Shown here: positions 1-8,276 of the stretch, piece by piece | Layout: each line of letters begins with the position of its first letter | Position numbering within the stretch: the stretch's first letter is position 1 | NCBI RefSeq assembly: GCF_003721565.1 | Contig: NZ_RJJE01000009.1 | Coordinates: forward strand, 1 to 64,000 | Direction: 5' to 3' | Origin: Rufibacter immobilis | GTDB lineage: Bacteria > Bacteroidota > Bacteroidia > Cytophagales > Hymenobacteraceae | DNA length: 64,000 nt | Notes under the pieces: model-generated | The model's input: only the letters and a program-made list of their open reading frames with translations | Told to the model about the DNA's origin: nothing | Databases searched by the model: none | Program-made: the position numbers and the translations under genes

Positions 1-37
1 TTCCCAAGCCCGAAGGCCTTCATCCCGAAGCGGGCTG

Positions 38-67
38 CAAAGGTAGGAAGTTTTCCCCTCTCCGCAA
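38..67 (-). promoter_or_regulatory. Leftward Bacteroidota-type promoter 1 of 3
   Basis: On the minus strand this reads TTG (67-65), a 19-nt spacer and TACCTTTG (45-38), an exact match to the Bacteroidota primary-sigma consensus TTG-N19-TAnnTTTG. A GC-rich stretch follows downstream. It is the most proximal of three such promoters and directs transcription off the left edge of the window. Confidence 0.75.
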
Positions 68-142
68 GCGCTCGGCAAAACTTTTTTTTTTCTTTTCCCT
101 TAGCACCCGGTCGGCGCGTCAGGCCCTCTCTGGAAGGGAGTG

Positions 143-172
143 CAAAGGTAGGAAACTTTTCCCTTCCCGCAA
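143..172 (-). promoter_or_regulatory. Leftward Bacteroidota-type promoter 2 of 3
   Basis: Minus-strand TTG (172-170), 19-nt spacer, TACCTTTG (150-143). The -7 box lies 105 bp from that of promoter 1. The spacer, rich in GGGAAAAG, resembles that of promoter 1, so the unit seems to be duplicated. Confidence 0.75.
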
Positions 173-242
173 GGGGCAGGCGAAACTTTTTTCCTTATCT
201 GCCGTCTACACTAGGTTCATCCCCCTCCTGCCGAGCGGGACG

Positions 243-272
243 CAAAGGTAGAAAACTTTCTCCGGAAAACAA
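243..272 (-). promoter_or_regulatory. Leftward Bacteroidota-type promoter 3 of 3
   Basis: Minus-strand TTG (272-270), 19-nt spacer, TACCTTTG (250-243). It lies 100 bp upstream of promoter 2, so the three -7 boxes repeat about every 100 bp. Tandem strong promoters of this kind are typical of rRNA or other very highly expressed operons; which gene follows cannot be seen. Confidence 0.75.
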
Positions 273-430
273 GCGGCCGGGTGGGAGATTTCCCCTTGGC
301 CCCGCCACCAGAGATGGCCCTAGTCCGCAGCAGCCTGAAAGAGAACCATATAGAGGACGAAGTGGTTCCCGAAGCCTCCTGAAAATTTTAGTTATTTTAG
401 ATTCCTACTGTCATCACAGCATCTGAATAA
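273..430. other. Non-coding gap left of purA
   Basis: Apart from the three promoters and the purA terminator, positions 1-483 hold no gene that I can support. This part, between promoter 3 and the terminator, shows no further motif I recognise. Confidence 0.5.
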
Positions 431-468
431 AGACAAAAAAAAAGAGGCTTACTGGTATAAGCCTCTTT
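431..468 (-). terminator. Rho-independent terminator of the purA operon
   Basis: An inverted repeat, AAAGAGGCTTA against TAAGCCTCTTT, is followed on the minus strand by a run of nine T. It starts 16 bp after the purA stop codon and ends the fur-like / STAS / purA transcript. Confidence 0.85.
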
Positions 469-483
469 CTAATCTGTATTGAT

Positions 484-1752
484 CTATTTAGTCAATGTAC
501 TCTTTCTATCTGGTCCTACGCTTATGATGTTTACTCCCACGCCCAGCTCTTGTTCTAGGTAAGCAACATATTCAAGAACCGTGGAAGGTAATTCCTGATA
601 GCTTTCATAGCTTCTTAACTCTTCACCCCAACCTTTCATGCTCTTATATATAGGAGTTATTTCAGTTTTTTCCATATCATGAGGCAGTTGATCTGTTATA
701 GAACCATCTGGTAATTGATAGTGCGTACAGATCTGGATCTCGTCAAAACCATCTAACACATCTGCTTTCATCATGTTCAACTGGGTAACACCATTCAGCA
801 TGATGGCATATTTAAGGGTAGGTAAGTCTATCCAGCCGCAGCGACGGGGGCGACCAGTAGTGGATCCGAACTCTCTACCTGCCTGACGGATCTTCTCTCC
901 TACCTCATCATGTAGCTCAGTTGGGAATGGCCCGCTACCCACTCGGGTACAATAAGCTTTGAAGATACCGTATACTTCTCCAATATGACGGGGCGCAATA
1001 CCAAGACCGGTACAAGCGCCTGCCACTAATGTATTAGAAGAAGTCACAAATGGGTATGTTCCAAAGTCTATATCTAATAAAGAGCCTTGAGCACCTTCTG
1101 CTAAAATTTTCTTTCCGTCTTTGATCGCTTGGTTGATCATGTACTCAGAGTCTACCAAGGTAAAGGACCGCAAGAACTCTACTGCATTGAAAAAGTCTTC
1201 TTCCAGTGCTTCTATCTCTAGAGACTTCTGGTAAAACGAGGCAATTTTCTGGTGCTTCTCTACAATAGCCTCATATTTTTCTTTGAAGTCAGGCAGCAAA
1301 GTATCTCCTACACGTAAACCGCTGCGGCCAATTTTATCTTGGTAAGCGGGGCCTATCCCTTTCTGAGTAGAGCCAATCTTTGAAGTACCTAAGGCTTCCT
1401 CTGAGATTCTGTCCAGGCTTTTGTGGGATGGAAGAATTAACTGAGCCTTTTTGGAGATGAACAAGTTACGCGTTACCTCTACTCCCCTGGCGGCCAATTT
1501 CTCAACTTCTGTACAGAACACAATTGGGTCCAGCACTACGCCATTACCAATAATATTGGTGATATGTTCATGGAAGATACCAGAGGGAATCTGATGGAGC
1601 ACGTGCTTGGTTCCTTCAAATTCTAAGGTGTGCCCGGCATTGGGACCACCCTGGAAACGGGCTACTACGTCATACTGAGGAGCAAGAACGTCTACGATCT
1701 TTCCTTTTCCTTCATCGCCCCACTGGAGGCCTACTAGAATGTCAACTGGCAT
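484..1752 (-). CDS. purA: Adenylosuccinate synthetase
   Basis: PurA joins IMP and aspartate using GTP to make adenylosuccinate, the committed step towards AMP, in the cytoplasm. The 422-residue product has the normal family length. The N-terminal motif GLQWGDEGKGK (residues 8-18) contains the catalytic Asp13, and GGPNAGHT (35-42) contains the catalytic His41. The conserved STTGRPRRCGW segment near residue 297 belongs to the active-site loops. The ATG directly abuts the stop codon of the STAS gene, so the two are probably translated from one message that starts at the Fur-like gene. The transcript ends at the hairpin at 431-468. The identification is secure. Confidence 0.97.
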   Translation of the reverse strand: MPVDILVGLQWGDEGKGKIVDVLAPQYDVVARFQGGPNAGHTLEFEGTKHVLHQIPSGIFHEHITNIIGNGVVLDPIVFCTEVEKLAARGVEVTRNLFISKKAQLILPSHKSLDRISEEALGTSKIGSTQKGIGPAYQDKIGRSGLRVGDTLLPDFKEKYEAIVEKHQKIASFYQKSLEIEALEEDFFNAVEFLRSFTLVDSEYMINQAIKDGKKILAEGAQGSLLDIDFGTYPFVTSSNTLVAGACTGLGIAPRHIGEVYGIFKAYCTRVGSGPFPTELHDEVGEKIRQAGREFGSTTGRPRRCGWIDLPTLKYAIMLNGVTQLNMMKADVLDGFDEIQICTHYQLPDGSITDQLPHDMEKTEITPIYKSMKGWGEELRSYESYQELPSTVLEYVAYLEQELGVGVNIISVGPDRKSTLTK

Positions 1753-2100
1753 TTACAATGATTCTTTAAGAAGCTGAACAGCATTGGCATCATCTTCCGC
1801 TATGGTGAAAATGGCGTTCAGTTTTGTAATGATTAATAATTTACGGATATGCTCAGAAGGATTGATCAAGACGAGCTCGCCTCCCCTGTTTCTGAATTTG
1901 GTTAAGAGCGAAACCAGAATACCTATGCCGGTACTGTTAATGAACCGCACATTGGAAAGGTCAACCGCTGAAAGTAGCATAGACTCATCAATAGTGCTGT
2001 TGGCCAGATCCATGAGACGCTGCGTTTCAGGGCCGCCAATCATGTCACCTTCCAACCTAATGATCAGAATGTTATTCTCTATGGTATGATCAATTTTCAT
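1753..2100 (-). CDS. STAS-domain protein, anti-sigma factor antagonist-like
   Basis: The 115-residue protein is a single STAS domain of the SpoIIAA/RsbV type. Such proteins are switched by phosphorylation of a conserved serine and bind anti-sigma kinases. The motif [10 protein letters not shown] places the phospho-acceptor serine at residue 56, preceded by the typical beta-strand pattern AVDLSNV. No anti-sigma kinase or sigma factor gene is nearby, so the partner is unknown. The gene overlaps the 3' end of the Fur-like gene by 11 bp and abuts purA, so it sits in the middle of a three-gene operon. Membership in the family is clear, but the pathway it controls is not. Confidence 0.88.
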   Translation of the reverse strand: MKIDHTIENNILIIRLEGDMIGGPETQRLMDLANSTIDESMLLSAVDLSNVRFINSTGIGILVSLLTKFRNRGGELVLINPSEHIRKLLIITKLNAIFTIAEDDANAVQLLKESL

Positions 2101-2566
2101 GGATTGGTGCGTTTAACTTAGCTTGGCAATCGCCACAGATGCCGTACAAATTTAAGGAGTGGTGCAGAATATTAAAATTAAGCAACTCTCCTACCATAGT
2201 TTGGATGTTGTGGACCCGGGGGTCGCAGAACTCCACCACCTTATGACATTCTGTGCAGATCACGTGGTCATGCTGGCGGCGGCCGTATGATTTCTCGTAC
2301 TGGGCAAGGTTGCGGCCAAACTGGTGTTTGCTCACCAAATCATTCTCAACCAGCAGGTCTAAGGTATTATAAACGGTGGCCCGGCTTACCTGATAGTTTT
2401 TATTCTTCATGCTGATGTAAAGAGACTCTACATCAAAATGGCCGGTGCGGGAATAAATCTCTTCTAAGATAGCATAGCGTTCCGGGGTCTTCCGGAGACC
2501 TTTGCTTTCCAGGTAGGCGGTGAAAATCTTCTTCACCTCCAAAAATTTTACTTCATCTAGTGCCAT
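2090..2566 (-). CDS. Fur-family metal-responsive transcriptional regulator
   Basis: This 158-residue protein has the Fur architecture. A winged helix (about residues 10-90) contains the recognition-helix segment [13 protein letters not shown], followed by a dimerisation and metal-binding domain. [15 protein letters not shown] (99-113) supplies sensing histidines and the first structural Cys pair (104, 107). The second pair is in GICGDCQ (144, 147), so the structural zinc site is complete. Sequence alone cannot decide whether it senses iron (Fur), peroxide (PerR) or zinc (Zur). It is the first gene of the operon with the STAS gene and purA, overlapping the STAS gene by 11 bp. A TAAGTTTG box lies just upstream at 2590-2583. 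Confidence 0.92.
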   Translation of the reverse strand: MALDEVKFLEVKKIFTAYLESKGLRKTPERYAILEEIYSRTGHFDVESLYISMKNKNYQVSRATVYNTLDLLVENDLVSKHQFGRNLAQYEKSYGRRQHDHVICTECHKVVEFCDPRVHNIQTMVGELLNFNILHHSLNLYGICGDCQAKLNAPIHEN

Positions 2567-2582
2567 ACGCCTTCTTCTGTTG

Positions 2583-2590
2583 CAAACTTA
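2583..2590 (-). promoter_or_regulatory. Possible -7 box for the fur-like/STAS/purA operon
   Basis: TAAGTTTG on the minus strand matches TAnnTTTG and lies 17 bp upstream of the Fur-like start codon. No TTG is found at the expected -33 distance, so this is a partial match only. Confidence 0.4.
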
Positions 2591-3141
2591 ACAGTTTTAA
2601 ACTGTAATGCTAAAACTCTTACCAACTCCCGAAGAGTTCAACGCAAGAACATGCGAGCTTCTAAGGTTCCATTTCCCTACTTAATCTAACCGCAGGAGCA
2701 CCCAAACCAATAAAGGGAAATCTGATCAACAACATTCACAGCTGCACACAAAACAGACCTCTTGATTTTATATAAGGCTGTTTTAAGCCAGTTTTAGGAA
2801 AAAGAGCCGCTAAACGTAGATGACCTAACTCTCCCGGCCACTTTGTTGCATGTTTTTTGATATAATACAGCAATAGTCAATTAAGCTTCTGCGCATAAAC
2901 AGTTTATCATTTTCTATTCAACATATTTTAATTTATCTACGATTTTCTATAACATAAATAGGGGTACACCTAAAAATGCTTGTCTAAGGAAGCAGGAATA
3001 CAGTAAAGAATCGTTCAGAAAGGCCTTTCAGACATTCAACATTCTCTCCAGAGAGTTAACGCACTTTCATTAATAGCAAAGGCGTACCTCTACAGAGAGC
3101 CATTCCTTTTAATTTATCAAATCCATTTCGAACCATTGATT
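2591..3141. other. 551-bp divergent intergenic region
   Basis: This AT-rich spacer separates the divergent Fur-like operon and the beta-barrel gene. It contains one interspersed repeat (2779-2816) and a short palindrome, GAAAGGCCTTTC, near 3018-3030. I see no convincing TAnnTTTG promoter for the rightward gene and no supportable small gene. Confidence 0.5.
2779..2816 (+). repeat. Interspersed 40-bp palindromic repeat
   Basis: CTGTTTTAAGCC, a T-rich centre, then the conserved arm GGAAAAAGAGCCGCTAAAC. It is the first of about two dozen related copies in the window; strand is given by the direction of the conserved arm. Confidence 0.8.
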
Positions 3142-3936
3142 ATGAAAAAGTCACCCCTTTTGAAGGACATCTGTGCGCTTACTTTTATCGCATTTATTAG
3201 CTTAACCTCACAAAGCGCCACTGCACAGACCGGTAAACCCGCGGCAAAAGCAGTAACTGCCGCCAAACCTGCCTCAACAGTTGCTGCCAAAACTCCGCCT
3301 GCCAAAGCAAAACCGGCAGTAAGTCAGAAAACAAGCGCTCAGTCTTCACTCGCCTCTGTCTCCCCAGTGATATCTGCCACAGAGAGTACCCTTGAAACAC
3401 CTACAGTAACCCCCGTGGCTCCAACGGCAACAAAAAGAAAAACTTCGGCCGCTTTTGAAGGCGGAACCAACGTGGTGAATCTGGGAATAGGTTTGCTAGA
3501 CAATCTTGATTTTGGCTATGGAAGCGGAGGAAGCACCTTAAAACCAATCACTATTTCTTATGATAGAGGTCTCACGGCAGAAGTTGGCCCCGGAACCATA
3601 GGAGTAGGCGGACTCATATCCTACGCGCACCGCAAGTGGGACGATGACCTGAAAGTTTCCTTTATGTATTTCGCCGCCAAAGGAACCTACCACTATGACC
3701 TGCTCCAAAACGACCAGATTGACACCTACGGTGGCTTAACCCTTGGGTACGCCAGAACCAGCGTTAAGTGGGACGAGGACACTATGCTGGGCGATTACGA
3801 TGCCAGCGAAGGCGAAGTGAAGGTAGGGTTCCTGGTGGGTGCGCGTTACTTCTTCACTGAGCAATTTGGTGGTTTTATAGAGTTGGAAACTGGGCCCATG
3901 TCCCATTTGTCCTTGGGTTTAAGCACCAGATTCTAG
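3142..3936 (+). CDS. Secreted outer-membrane beta-barrel protein, uncharacterised
   Basis: Counted from the ATG at 3142 the protein has 264 residues. A TTG six bases upstream could extend it by two residues, but the ATG gives a normal signal peptide (MKKSPLL, hydrophobic core, cleavage after SATAQ). A low-complexity linker rich in Ala, Pro, Lys and Thr covers roughly residues 28-105. The remainder alternates Gly and aromatic residues in short beta strands (GTIGVGGLISYAHRKW, GGLTLGYARTSVKW) and ends in Phe (LGLSTRF), as outer-membrane barrels do. The linker may span the periplasm or bind peptidoglycan, but that is inference. It stands alone between two intergenic repeats. No family name could be assigned. 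Confidence 0.75.
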   Translation: MKKSPLLKDICALTFIAFISLTSQSATAQTGKPAAKAVTAAKPASTVAAKTPPAKAKPAVSQKTSAQSSLASVSPVISATESTLETPTVTPVAPTATKRKTSAAFEGGTNVVNLGIGLLDNLDFGYGSGGSTLKPITISYDRGLTAEVGPGTIGVGGLISYAHRKWDDDLKVSFMYFAAKGTYHYDLLQNDQIDTYGGLTLGYARTSVKWDEDTMLGDYDASEGEVKVGFLVGARYFFTEQFGGFIELETGPMSHLSLGLSTRF

Positions 3937-3948
3937 ATTAAGCATTTC

Positions 3949-3988
3949 GCGTTTAGGGGCTGTTTTTGGAAAAAGAGCCCCTAAACAG
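3949..3988. repeat. Interspersed palindromic repeat, symmetric form
   Basis: Both arms are perfect here: GTTTAGGGGCT at 3951-3961 and AGCCCCTAAAC at 3975-3985, around a T/A-rich loop. It lies 12 bp after the stop of the beta-barrel gene and could also act as its terminator. Confidence 0.85.
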
Positions 3989-4018
3989 AAAACATATCTG
4001 TAAACATCTCAAACTAAA

Positions 4019-4056
4019 ACAGGAGCGCCCGACCAACATTGGCCGGGCGCTCCTGT
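4019..4056. terminator. Hairpin between the beta-barrel gene and relA
   Basis: ACAGGAGCGCCCG (4019-4031) pairs perfectly with CGGGCGCTCCTGT (4044-4056); the loop itself holds a small inner stem, CCAA with TTGG. It lies 21 bp after the leftward relA stop and between convergent genes. There is no strong T run on either side, so termination is likely but not certain. Confidence 0.7.
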
Positions 4057-4077
4057 GTTGACAGTTCTCTGGGAAGA

Positions 4078-6282
4078 CTAGGAATCAAACCTGTCTACGC
4101 TCAATACGCCGTTCACTCTCAATAACCGCTGAATCAGTTTTTCCAGCTGGGCAGTGTCGTTCACGAAAACCATCAGATGGCCTTCAAACACGCCGTCATG
4201 GGAGTCAATGGTGATGGAACGCATGTTTACTTTAAGCGAGGTGGAAATCACCTTGGTTACGTCGTTCACCAATCCTACGCGGTCGGTCCCCTTAATGGCG
4301 ATACCCGCCAGGAAAGAAAGCTCCTGCTGCCCGGTCCATTTGGCCTTTACAATGCGGTGCCCGTAGTTAGACATCAGTTCCACCGCTTTGGGGCAAGTGG
4401 TGCGGTGAATGGTAATACCATGGTCCTCGGTCTGGAACCCGAACACATCATCGCCGGGGATAGGGTTGCAGCAATTGGCCAGTTCATAGTCAATTTTATC
4501 GGTGCTTCCGCCTATTACCAGCAGTTGCGAGTTCACACCGCGTATCTTCTCCAGCTCCTTGTCAAAGGAAGAGCCCCCCAACAACGATGCCGGGCGGTAT
4601 TTTTCGCTCTGCGGATTGAAGATATACTCCTTGATTTCTTTCACATCCAGCAGATTCACCGCCAGCTTATAATAGAAGTCCTGCAAAGAAGGAGCGTTGA
4701 AGTAGGCCGCCAAACGGTTGAGGTTAGCCGGCGAAGCTTCTATGGACAATTGCTTCAGGCGCTCTTCCACCAGCTCCCTACCTTCCTCGGCCTTGCTTTT
4801 GCGTTCCTCCCGCAGAAAGTCCTTTATTTTAGAACGGGCCTTGGAGGTGGTCACAAACTTGAGCCACTCACCGGTTGGTTTTTGCTTCTGCGATGTGAGA
4901 ATTTCCACCTGGTCGCCGTTGTGCAGCCTGAAGCTGAGCGGCACCAGTTTCTGGTTCACCTTGGCTCCCAGGCATTGGTATCCAATCTGGGTATGGATCT
5001 CAAAAGCGAAATCCAGGGCAGTGGCACGGTCTGGGAGAATGATCAATTCTCCTTTGGGGGTAAAGACAAACACCTCCTCCACAAACAGGTTGGTCCTGAA
5101 CTCGTCCAGAAACTCAATGGCGTTGGTGTTGTTCACATCCAGCATGTCGCGCACTTTGTTGATCCAGTTGTCCAATCCAGATTCTGACGGCGCCGTGTTC
5201 CCGGTTTTATACTTCCAGTGGGCGGCGTAACCGCGTTCGGCAATGTCATCCATGCGCTTGGTGCGGATCTGCACTTCCACCCACTGCCCGGTCTTACTCA
5301 TTACGGTGGTATGCAGCGCCTCATAGCCGTTGGCCTTGGGGGTACTGACCCAATCGCGCAGCCTATCTGGGTTGGGCTGGTAGAAATCCGTCACAATGGA
5401 GTAGACCCGCCAGCAGGCCGGTTTTTCCTGCTCGTACGGTACGTTCAGAATCACCCTGATGGCGAACAGGTCATAAATCTCCTCAAACGTGACGTTTTGC
5501 TTCTTCATCTTCTTGAGGATAGAGTAGATGGACTTAGGCCGTCCTTTCACCTCAAAATCAGTGAAGCCCTGCCGGCGCAGCTCTTCCTCAATAGGGCCAA
5601 TAAAATCAGAGATAAACTTGTTGCGGGCGCTCTTGGTCTGCCTTATTTTATTGGAGATGAATTTATAGGTCTCGGTGTCTGTGTATTTCAGGTGCAGGTC
5701 TTCCAGCTCAGATTTGATGGCGTACAAACCCAAACGGTGGGCTAGTGGCGCGTACAGGTACATAGTCTCAGAGGCGATCTTGAGCTGTTTGTCGCGGGCC
5801 ATGCTGCCCAGGGTCCGCATGTTGTGCAACCGGTCGGCCAGCTTGATCAGGATTACGCGCACGTCATCTGAGAGCGTGAGCAGCATTTTCCGGAAGTTCT
5901 CGGCCTGTTGGCTTGTACCATACTCAAAAACGCCGGAGATTTTGGTAAGCCCCTCAATAATCTTGGCCACCCGTGGCCCGAAGTCACGCTCAATATCGGC
6001 AATCTCCAGGTCTGTGTCTTCCACCACATCATGCAGCAGCGCGGCTACAATAGAAGTAGTACCCAAGCCTATTTCCTCCACGGCAATCTGGGCCACTGCC
6101 AGCGGGTGCAGAATGTAAGGTTCGCCGGACTTGCGGCGCATGTCTTTGTGGGCTTCCAGGGAAGTATTGAAAGCCTTCTTTATAATCTTGGCGTCATTGT
6201 CTTTCAGAAAAGGCTTGGCGTGGCGCAGCAGTTTTCTGTAGTGGCGCAGTATCTCTTTCCGTTCAGCTTCGTGGTCAATCAT
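4078..6282 (-). CDS. Bifunctional (p)ppGpp synthetase/hydrolase, RelA/SpoT family
   Basis: This 734-residue enzyme makes and degrades the stringent-response alarmone (p)ppGpp. The N-terminal HD hydrolase domain is intact: ILHPLAVAQI near residue 58 and HDVVEDT at 84-90 carry the metal-binding His and Asp. The synthetase domain follows at about 230-350 (GRPKSIYSILKKM, DLFAIRVIL, TPKANGYEALHTTV). A TGS domain lies near 400-460 (FVFTPKGELIILP), and an ACT regulatory domain forms the C-terminus (about 655-734). Both activities therefore look functional, as in the single long Rsh enzyme of most Bacteroidota. It is transcribed alone; the upstream region is shared with tRNA-Leu. Confidence 0.95.
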   Translation of the reverse strand: MIDHEAERKEILRHYRKLLRHAKPFLKDNDAKIIKKAFNTSLEAHKDMRRKSGEPYILHPLAVAQIAVEEIGLGTTSIVAALLHDVVEDTDLEIADIERDFGPRVAKIIEGLTKISGVFEYGTSQQAENFRKMLLTLSDDVRVILIKLADRLHNMRTLGSMARDKQLKIASETMYLYAPLAHRLGLYAIKSELEDLHLKYTDTETYKFISNKIRQTKSARNKFISDFIGPIEEELRRQGFTDFEVKGRPKSIYSILKKMKKQNVTFEEIYDLFAIRVILNVPYEQEKPACWRVYSIVTDFYQPNPDRLRDWVSTPKANGYEALHTTVMSKTGQWVEVQIRTKRMDDIAERGYAAHWKYKTGNTAPSESGLDNWINKVRDMLDVNNTNAIEFLDEFRTNLFVEEVFVFTPKGELIILPDRATALDFAFEIHTQIGYQCLGAKVNQKLVPLSFRLHNGDQVEILTSQKQKPTGEWLKFVTTSKARSKIKDFLREERKSKAEEGRELVEERLKQLSIEASPANLNRLAAYFNAPSLQDFYYKLAVNLLDVKEIKEYIFNPQSEKYRPASLLGGSSFDKELEKIRGVNSQLLVIGGSTDKIDYELANCCNPIPGDDVFGFQTEDHGITIHRTTCPKAVELMSNYGHRIVKAKWTGQQELSFLAGIAIKGTDRVGLVNDVTKVISTSLKVNMRSITIDSHDGVFEGHLMVFVNDTAQLEKLIQRLLRVNGVLSVDRFDS

Positions 6283-6374
6283 GCAGGTAAGTACATCAAA
6301 AAACGGGATAGGGCAAGCTCCGAGCCGTTTTCGGAAGATTTTTTATAAATTTCAACAAAAAAAACGAAAGAGAG

Positions 6375-6406
6375 TTGCATAAACAAAAAAGTGTTTGCTA
6401 CATTTG
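6375..6406 (+). promoter_or_regulatory. Promoter of tRNA-Leu
   Basis: TTG at 6375-6377, a 21-nt spacer and TACATTTG at 6399-6406 match the Bacteroidota consensus with a slightly long spacer. The -7 box ends 27 bp before the tRNA. Confidence 0.65.
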
Positions 6407-6433
6407 CATCACCAAATACAAAAACACATTGAT

Positions 6434-6515
6434 GCGGATGTGGCGAAATTGGTAGACGCACTAGACTTAGGATCTAGCGCTGCGAGGCATGGGGGTTCGA
6501 GTCCCTCCATCCGCA
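6434..6515 (+). tRNA. tRNA-Leu (anticodon UAG)
   Basis: The acceptor arms GCGGATG (6434-6440) and CATCCGC (6508-6514) pair perfectly. The anticodon stem is CTAGA/TCTAG around the loop CTTAGGA, giving the anticodon TAG. The long variable arm (about CGCTGCGAGGCATG) is typical of class II tRNA-Leu, and the T arm contains GGTTCGAGTCC. CCA is not encoded and must be added enzymatically. A terminator follows 19 bp downstream. Confidence 0.97.
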
Positions 6516-6533
6516 CAAAAGTCAAACCCTCAA

Positions 6534-6558
6534 TCCCAACCGGGGTTGGGGGTTTTTT
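6534..6558 (+). terminator. Terminator of tRNA-Leu
   Basis: CCCAACC (6535-6541) pairs with GGTTGGG (6544-6550), followed by GG and six T. It separates the tRNA from the trigger factor gene. Confidence 0.8.
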
Positions 6559-6593
6559 CAATTAAACCGTAGCACAATTAAAACCTGATAGCT

Positions 6594-7922
6594 TTGAATA
6601 TCACCCTGAATCAAACCGATGGCCAAAATGCCAGCCTAAAAGTTAGCCTGCAAGAGGCCGACTACGCTGCCCGTGTAGACGAGCAAATCAAAGAATACAG
6701 CAAGAAAGCCAATATCAAAGGTTTCCGCCCTGGTAAGGTTCCGGCTGGTTTGATCCGTAAAATGTACGGTAAAGGCATTCTGGTAGAATCTATCAACCAG
6801 ATTCTGCAGGAATCTGTGAACAACTACATCAAAGACAACAAACTGCGCATTCTGGGCGAGCCGCTTCCAGACCGCCAGGATGAGAATTCCATTGACTGGG
6901 ATACCCAGAAAGAGTTTGAGTTCAGCTACTCACTGGGCTTACTGCCAGAGTTTGAGCTGCCTTTGAACGAGGTGTCTGTGCAGAAGTATGACATTGAAGT
7001 AGACCAAACCACCGTTGATGACGCCTATGAGCAGATGCAGAAACAGTTTGGCACTACCACCAACCCAGAGGTTTCTGAGGCCAACGACTACCTGTACGGC
7101 GACCTGAAACAAGTGGAAGGCGAGTTTGAAACCAAAACCCTGCTTCCGTTGAACAAAGTGGTAGCCGGCGCAGACAAGTTTGTGGGCGTGAAACCAGGTG
7201 ACACCATCACCTTTGACATCCGCGAAGCATTTGGCGACGATGCCGCTTTGGCGCACGTAACCGGCCTGAGCAAAGAAGTAACCAAAGACCTGAATGGCCA
7301 ATTCACGTTCACGGTAGAGAAAATTAACCGCACTGAGAACGCCGAGATGAACCAGGAGTTCTTTGACAAAATCTTTGGACAAGGCAACGTGACTACCCAG
7401 GAAGAGTTTGACGCCAAAGTACGCGAGGTGATCAAAGAGAACTATGACCGTGAGTCCGTAAACGTACTGGACCGCGACGTGATTGACCAATTGGTGGAGA
7501 AATCTTCCATTGAGATCCCTAATGAGTTCTTCAAGCGTTGGTTAACCGTGACCAACGAAGGAAAAATCACCCCGGAGCAAATTGATGAGTTCTATGATCA
7601 ATATGTGAAAGAACTGAAGTGGTCTATGATCCGCAACAAGGTGGTAGAAGAGAACGACATCAAAGTGAGCAACCAAGATGTAGTGAACAGCGCCCGCCAG
7701 AAAATGATGGCCCAGTTCAACATGCCAGAAGTGCCGGAAGAAATGGAAGAGACCTTCAATAACTTCCTGGACAACCACTTGAAGCAAAACAACGGCCGCA
7801 ACTTCGTGAATGAGTACGAGGCCTTGGTAGCCGAGAAAGTGCTTGAGTTTGTGAAAGAGAAAATCACCATCACAGAAAACACCATCTCCGCTGAAGAATT
7901 CCGTAACAAAGTAGGTGCTTAA
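6594..7922 (+). CDS. tig: Trigger factor
   Basis: Trigger factor is the ribosome-bound chaperone that meets nascent chains at the exit tunnel. The 442-residue product begins MNITLNQTDGQNASLKVSL and carries the ribosome-binding loop signature GFRPGKVP near residue 43. The middle region (about 150-245), where the prolyl isomerase domain lies in Proteobacteria, is divergent, as is common in this phylum; the C-terminal arm domain is helical and complete. The start codon is TTG at 6594: no ATG gives the conserved N-terminus, and this N-terminus matches what I know of Bacteroidota homologues. ClpP follows, the usual neighbour in bacteria. A very long palindromic terminator lies right after the stop. 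Confidence 0.93.
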   Translation: MNITLNQTDGQNASLKVSLQEADYAARVDEQIKEYSKKANIKGFRPGKVPAGLIRKMYGKGILVESINQILQESVNNYIKDNKLRILGEPLPDRQDENSIDWDTQKEFEFSYSLGLLPEFELPLNEVSVQKYDIEVDQTTVDDAYEQMQKQFGTTTNPEVSEANDYLYGDLKQVEGEFETKTLLPLNKVVAGADKFVGVKPGDTITFDIREAFGDDAALAHVTGLSKEVTKDLNGQFTFTVEKINRTENAEMNQEFFDKIFGQGNVTTQEEFDAKVREVIKENYDRESVNVLDRDVIDQLVEKSSIEIPNEFFKRWLTVTNEGKITPEQIDEFYDQYVKELKWSMIRNKVVEENDIKVSNQDVVNSARQKMMAQFNMPEVPEEMEETFNNFLDNHLKQNNGRNFVNEYEALVAEKVLEFVKEKITITENTISAEEFRNKVGA

Positions 7923-7923
7923 T

Positions 7924-7997
7924 CGCCAGAAATGGTTATAAATGAAAAAGCCCTTAGCAGATGCTAAGGGCTTTTTCATTTATAACCATTTCTGGCG
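7924..7997 (+). terminator. 74-bp palindromic terminator of tig
   Basis: Perfect inverted repeat with 36-bp arms (7924-7959 and 7962-7997) and only two bases between them. The core AAAAAGCCCTTAGCA / TGCTAAGGGCTTTTT is an ordinary terminator. The outer 20 bp of each arm, starting one base after the stop codon, exceed what termination needs. Confidence 0.9.
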
Positions 7998-8276
7998 GGT
8001 ATCACGTAGTGGGTAGCAGGTAGCAAGACTTTCAAAAGTTTGCTTCCCGCAGTTTTCCCGAAAACCTAGCGGGCGATACAAAATATCTCCTATCTTGAGA
8101 CCTGATACACGATACTTGCTACCTTTCTCGGCCATAATGGCAGTAAATTTCTATTTTGCGTTTTTGGCCTGATTTTAGAAAAACACCCCAGAAACAGGTG
8201 AACACCGTTTGCCCTTCTGGTTATTCTTGTAACCAACGCGTTTCTTTTTAAGTTAAGGCATCTAAACAGAACCCTT
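7998..8276. other. Gap between tig terminator and clpP
   Basis: It holds a loose inverted repeat of low-complexity TATCACG / GATACTTGCTACC blocks (about 8000-8030 against 8095-8125) and a degenerate copy of the interspersed repeat (8159-8197). No clear clpP promoter was found. Confidence 0.45.
8159..8197 (+). repeat. Degenerate interspersed palindromic repeat
   Basis: GCGTTTTTGGCCTGATTTT followed by AGAAAAACACCCCAGAAACAG. The layout matches the other copies, but the conserved arm has several substitutions. Confidence 0.55.

Noticed and set aside
38-272. Regularly spaced similar blocks as a possible CRISPR array
   Set aside because: Only three blocks, spaced by 100 bp, each matching a promoter rather than a repeat-spacer structure; no cas genes.
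4177-5187. 336-codon rightward open frame
   Set aside because: Antisense to the RelA/SpoT gene; the sense frame is conserved throughout.
6434-6515. tRNA-Leu as a pseudogene because CCA is not encoded
   Set aside because: All stems pair and many Bacteroidota tRNA genes lack encoded CCA, which is added by the nucleotidyltransferase.
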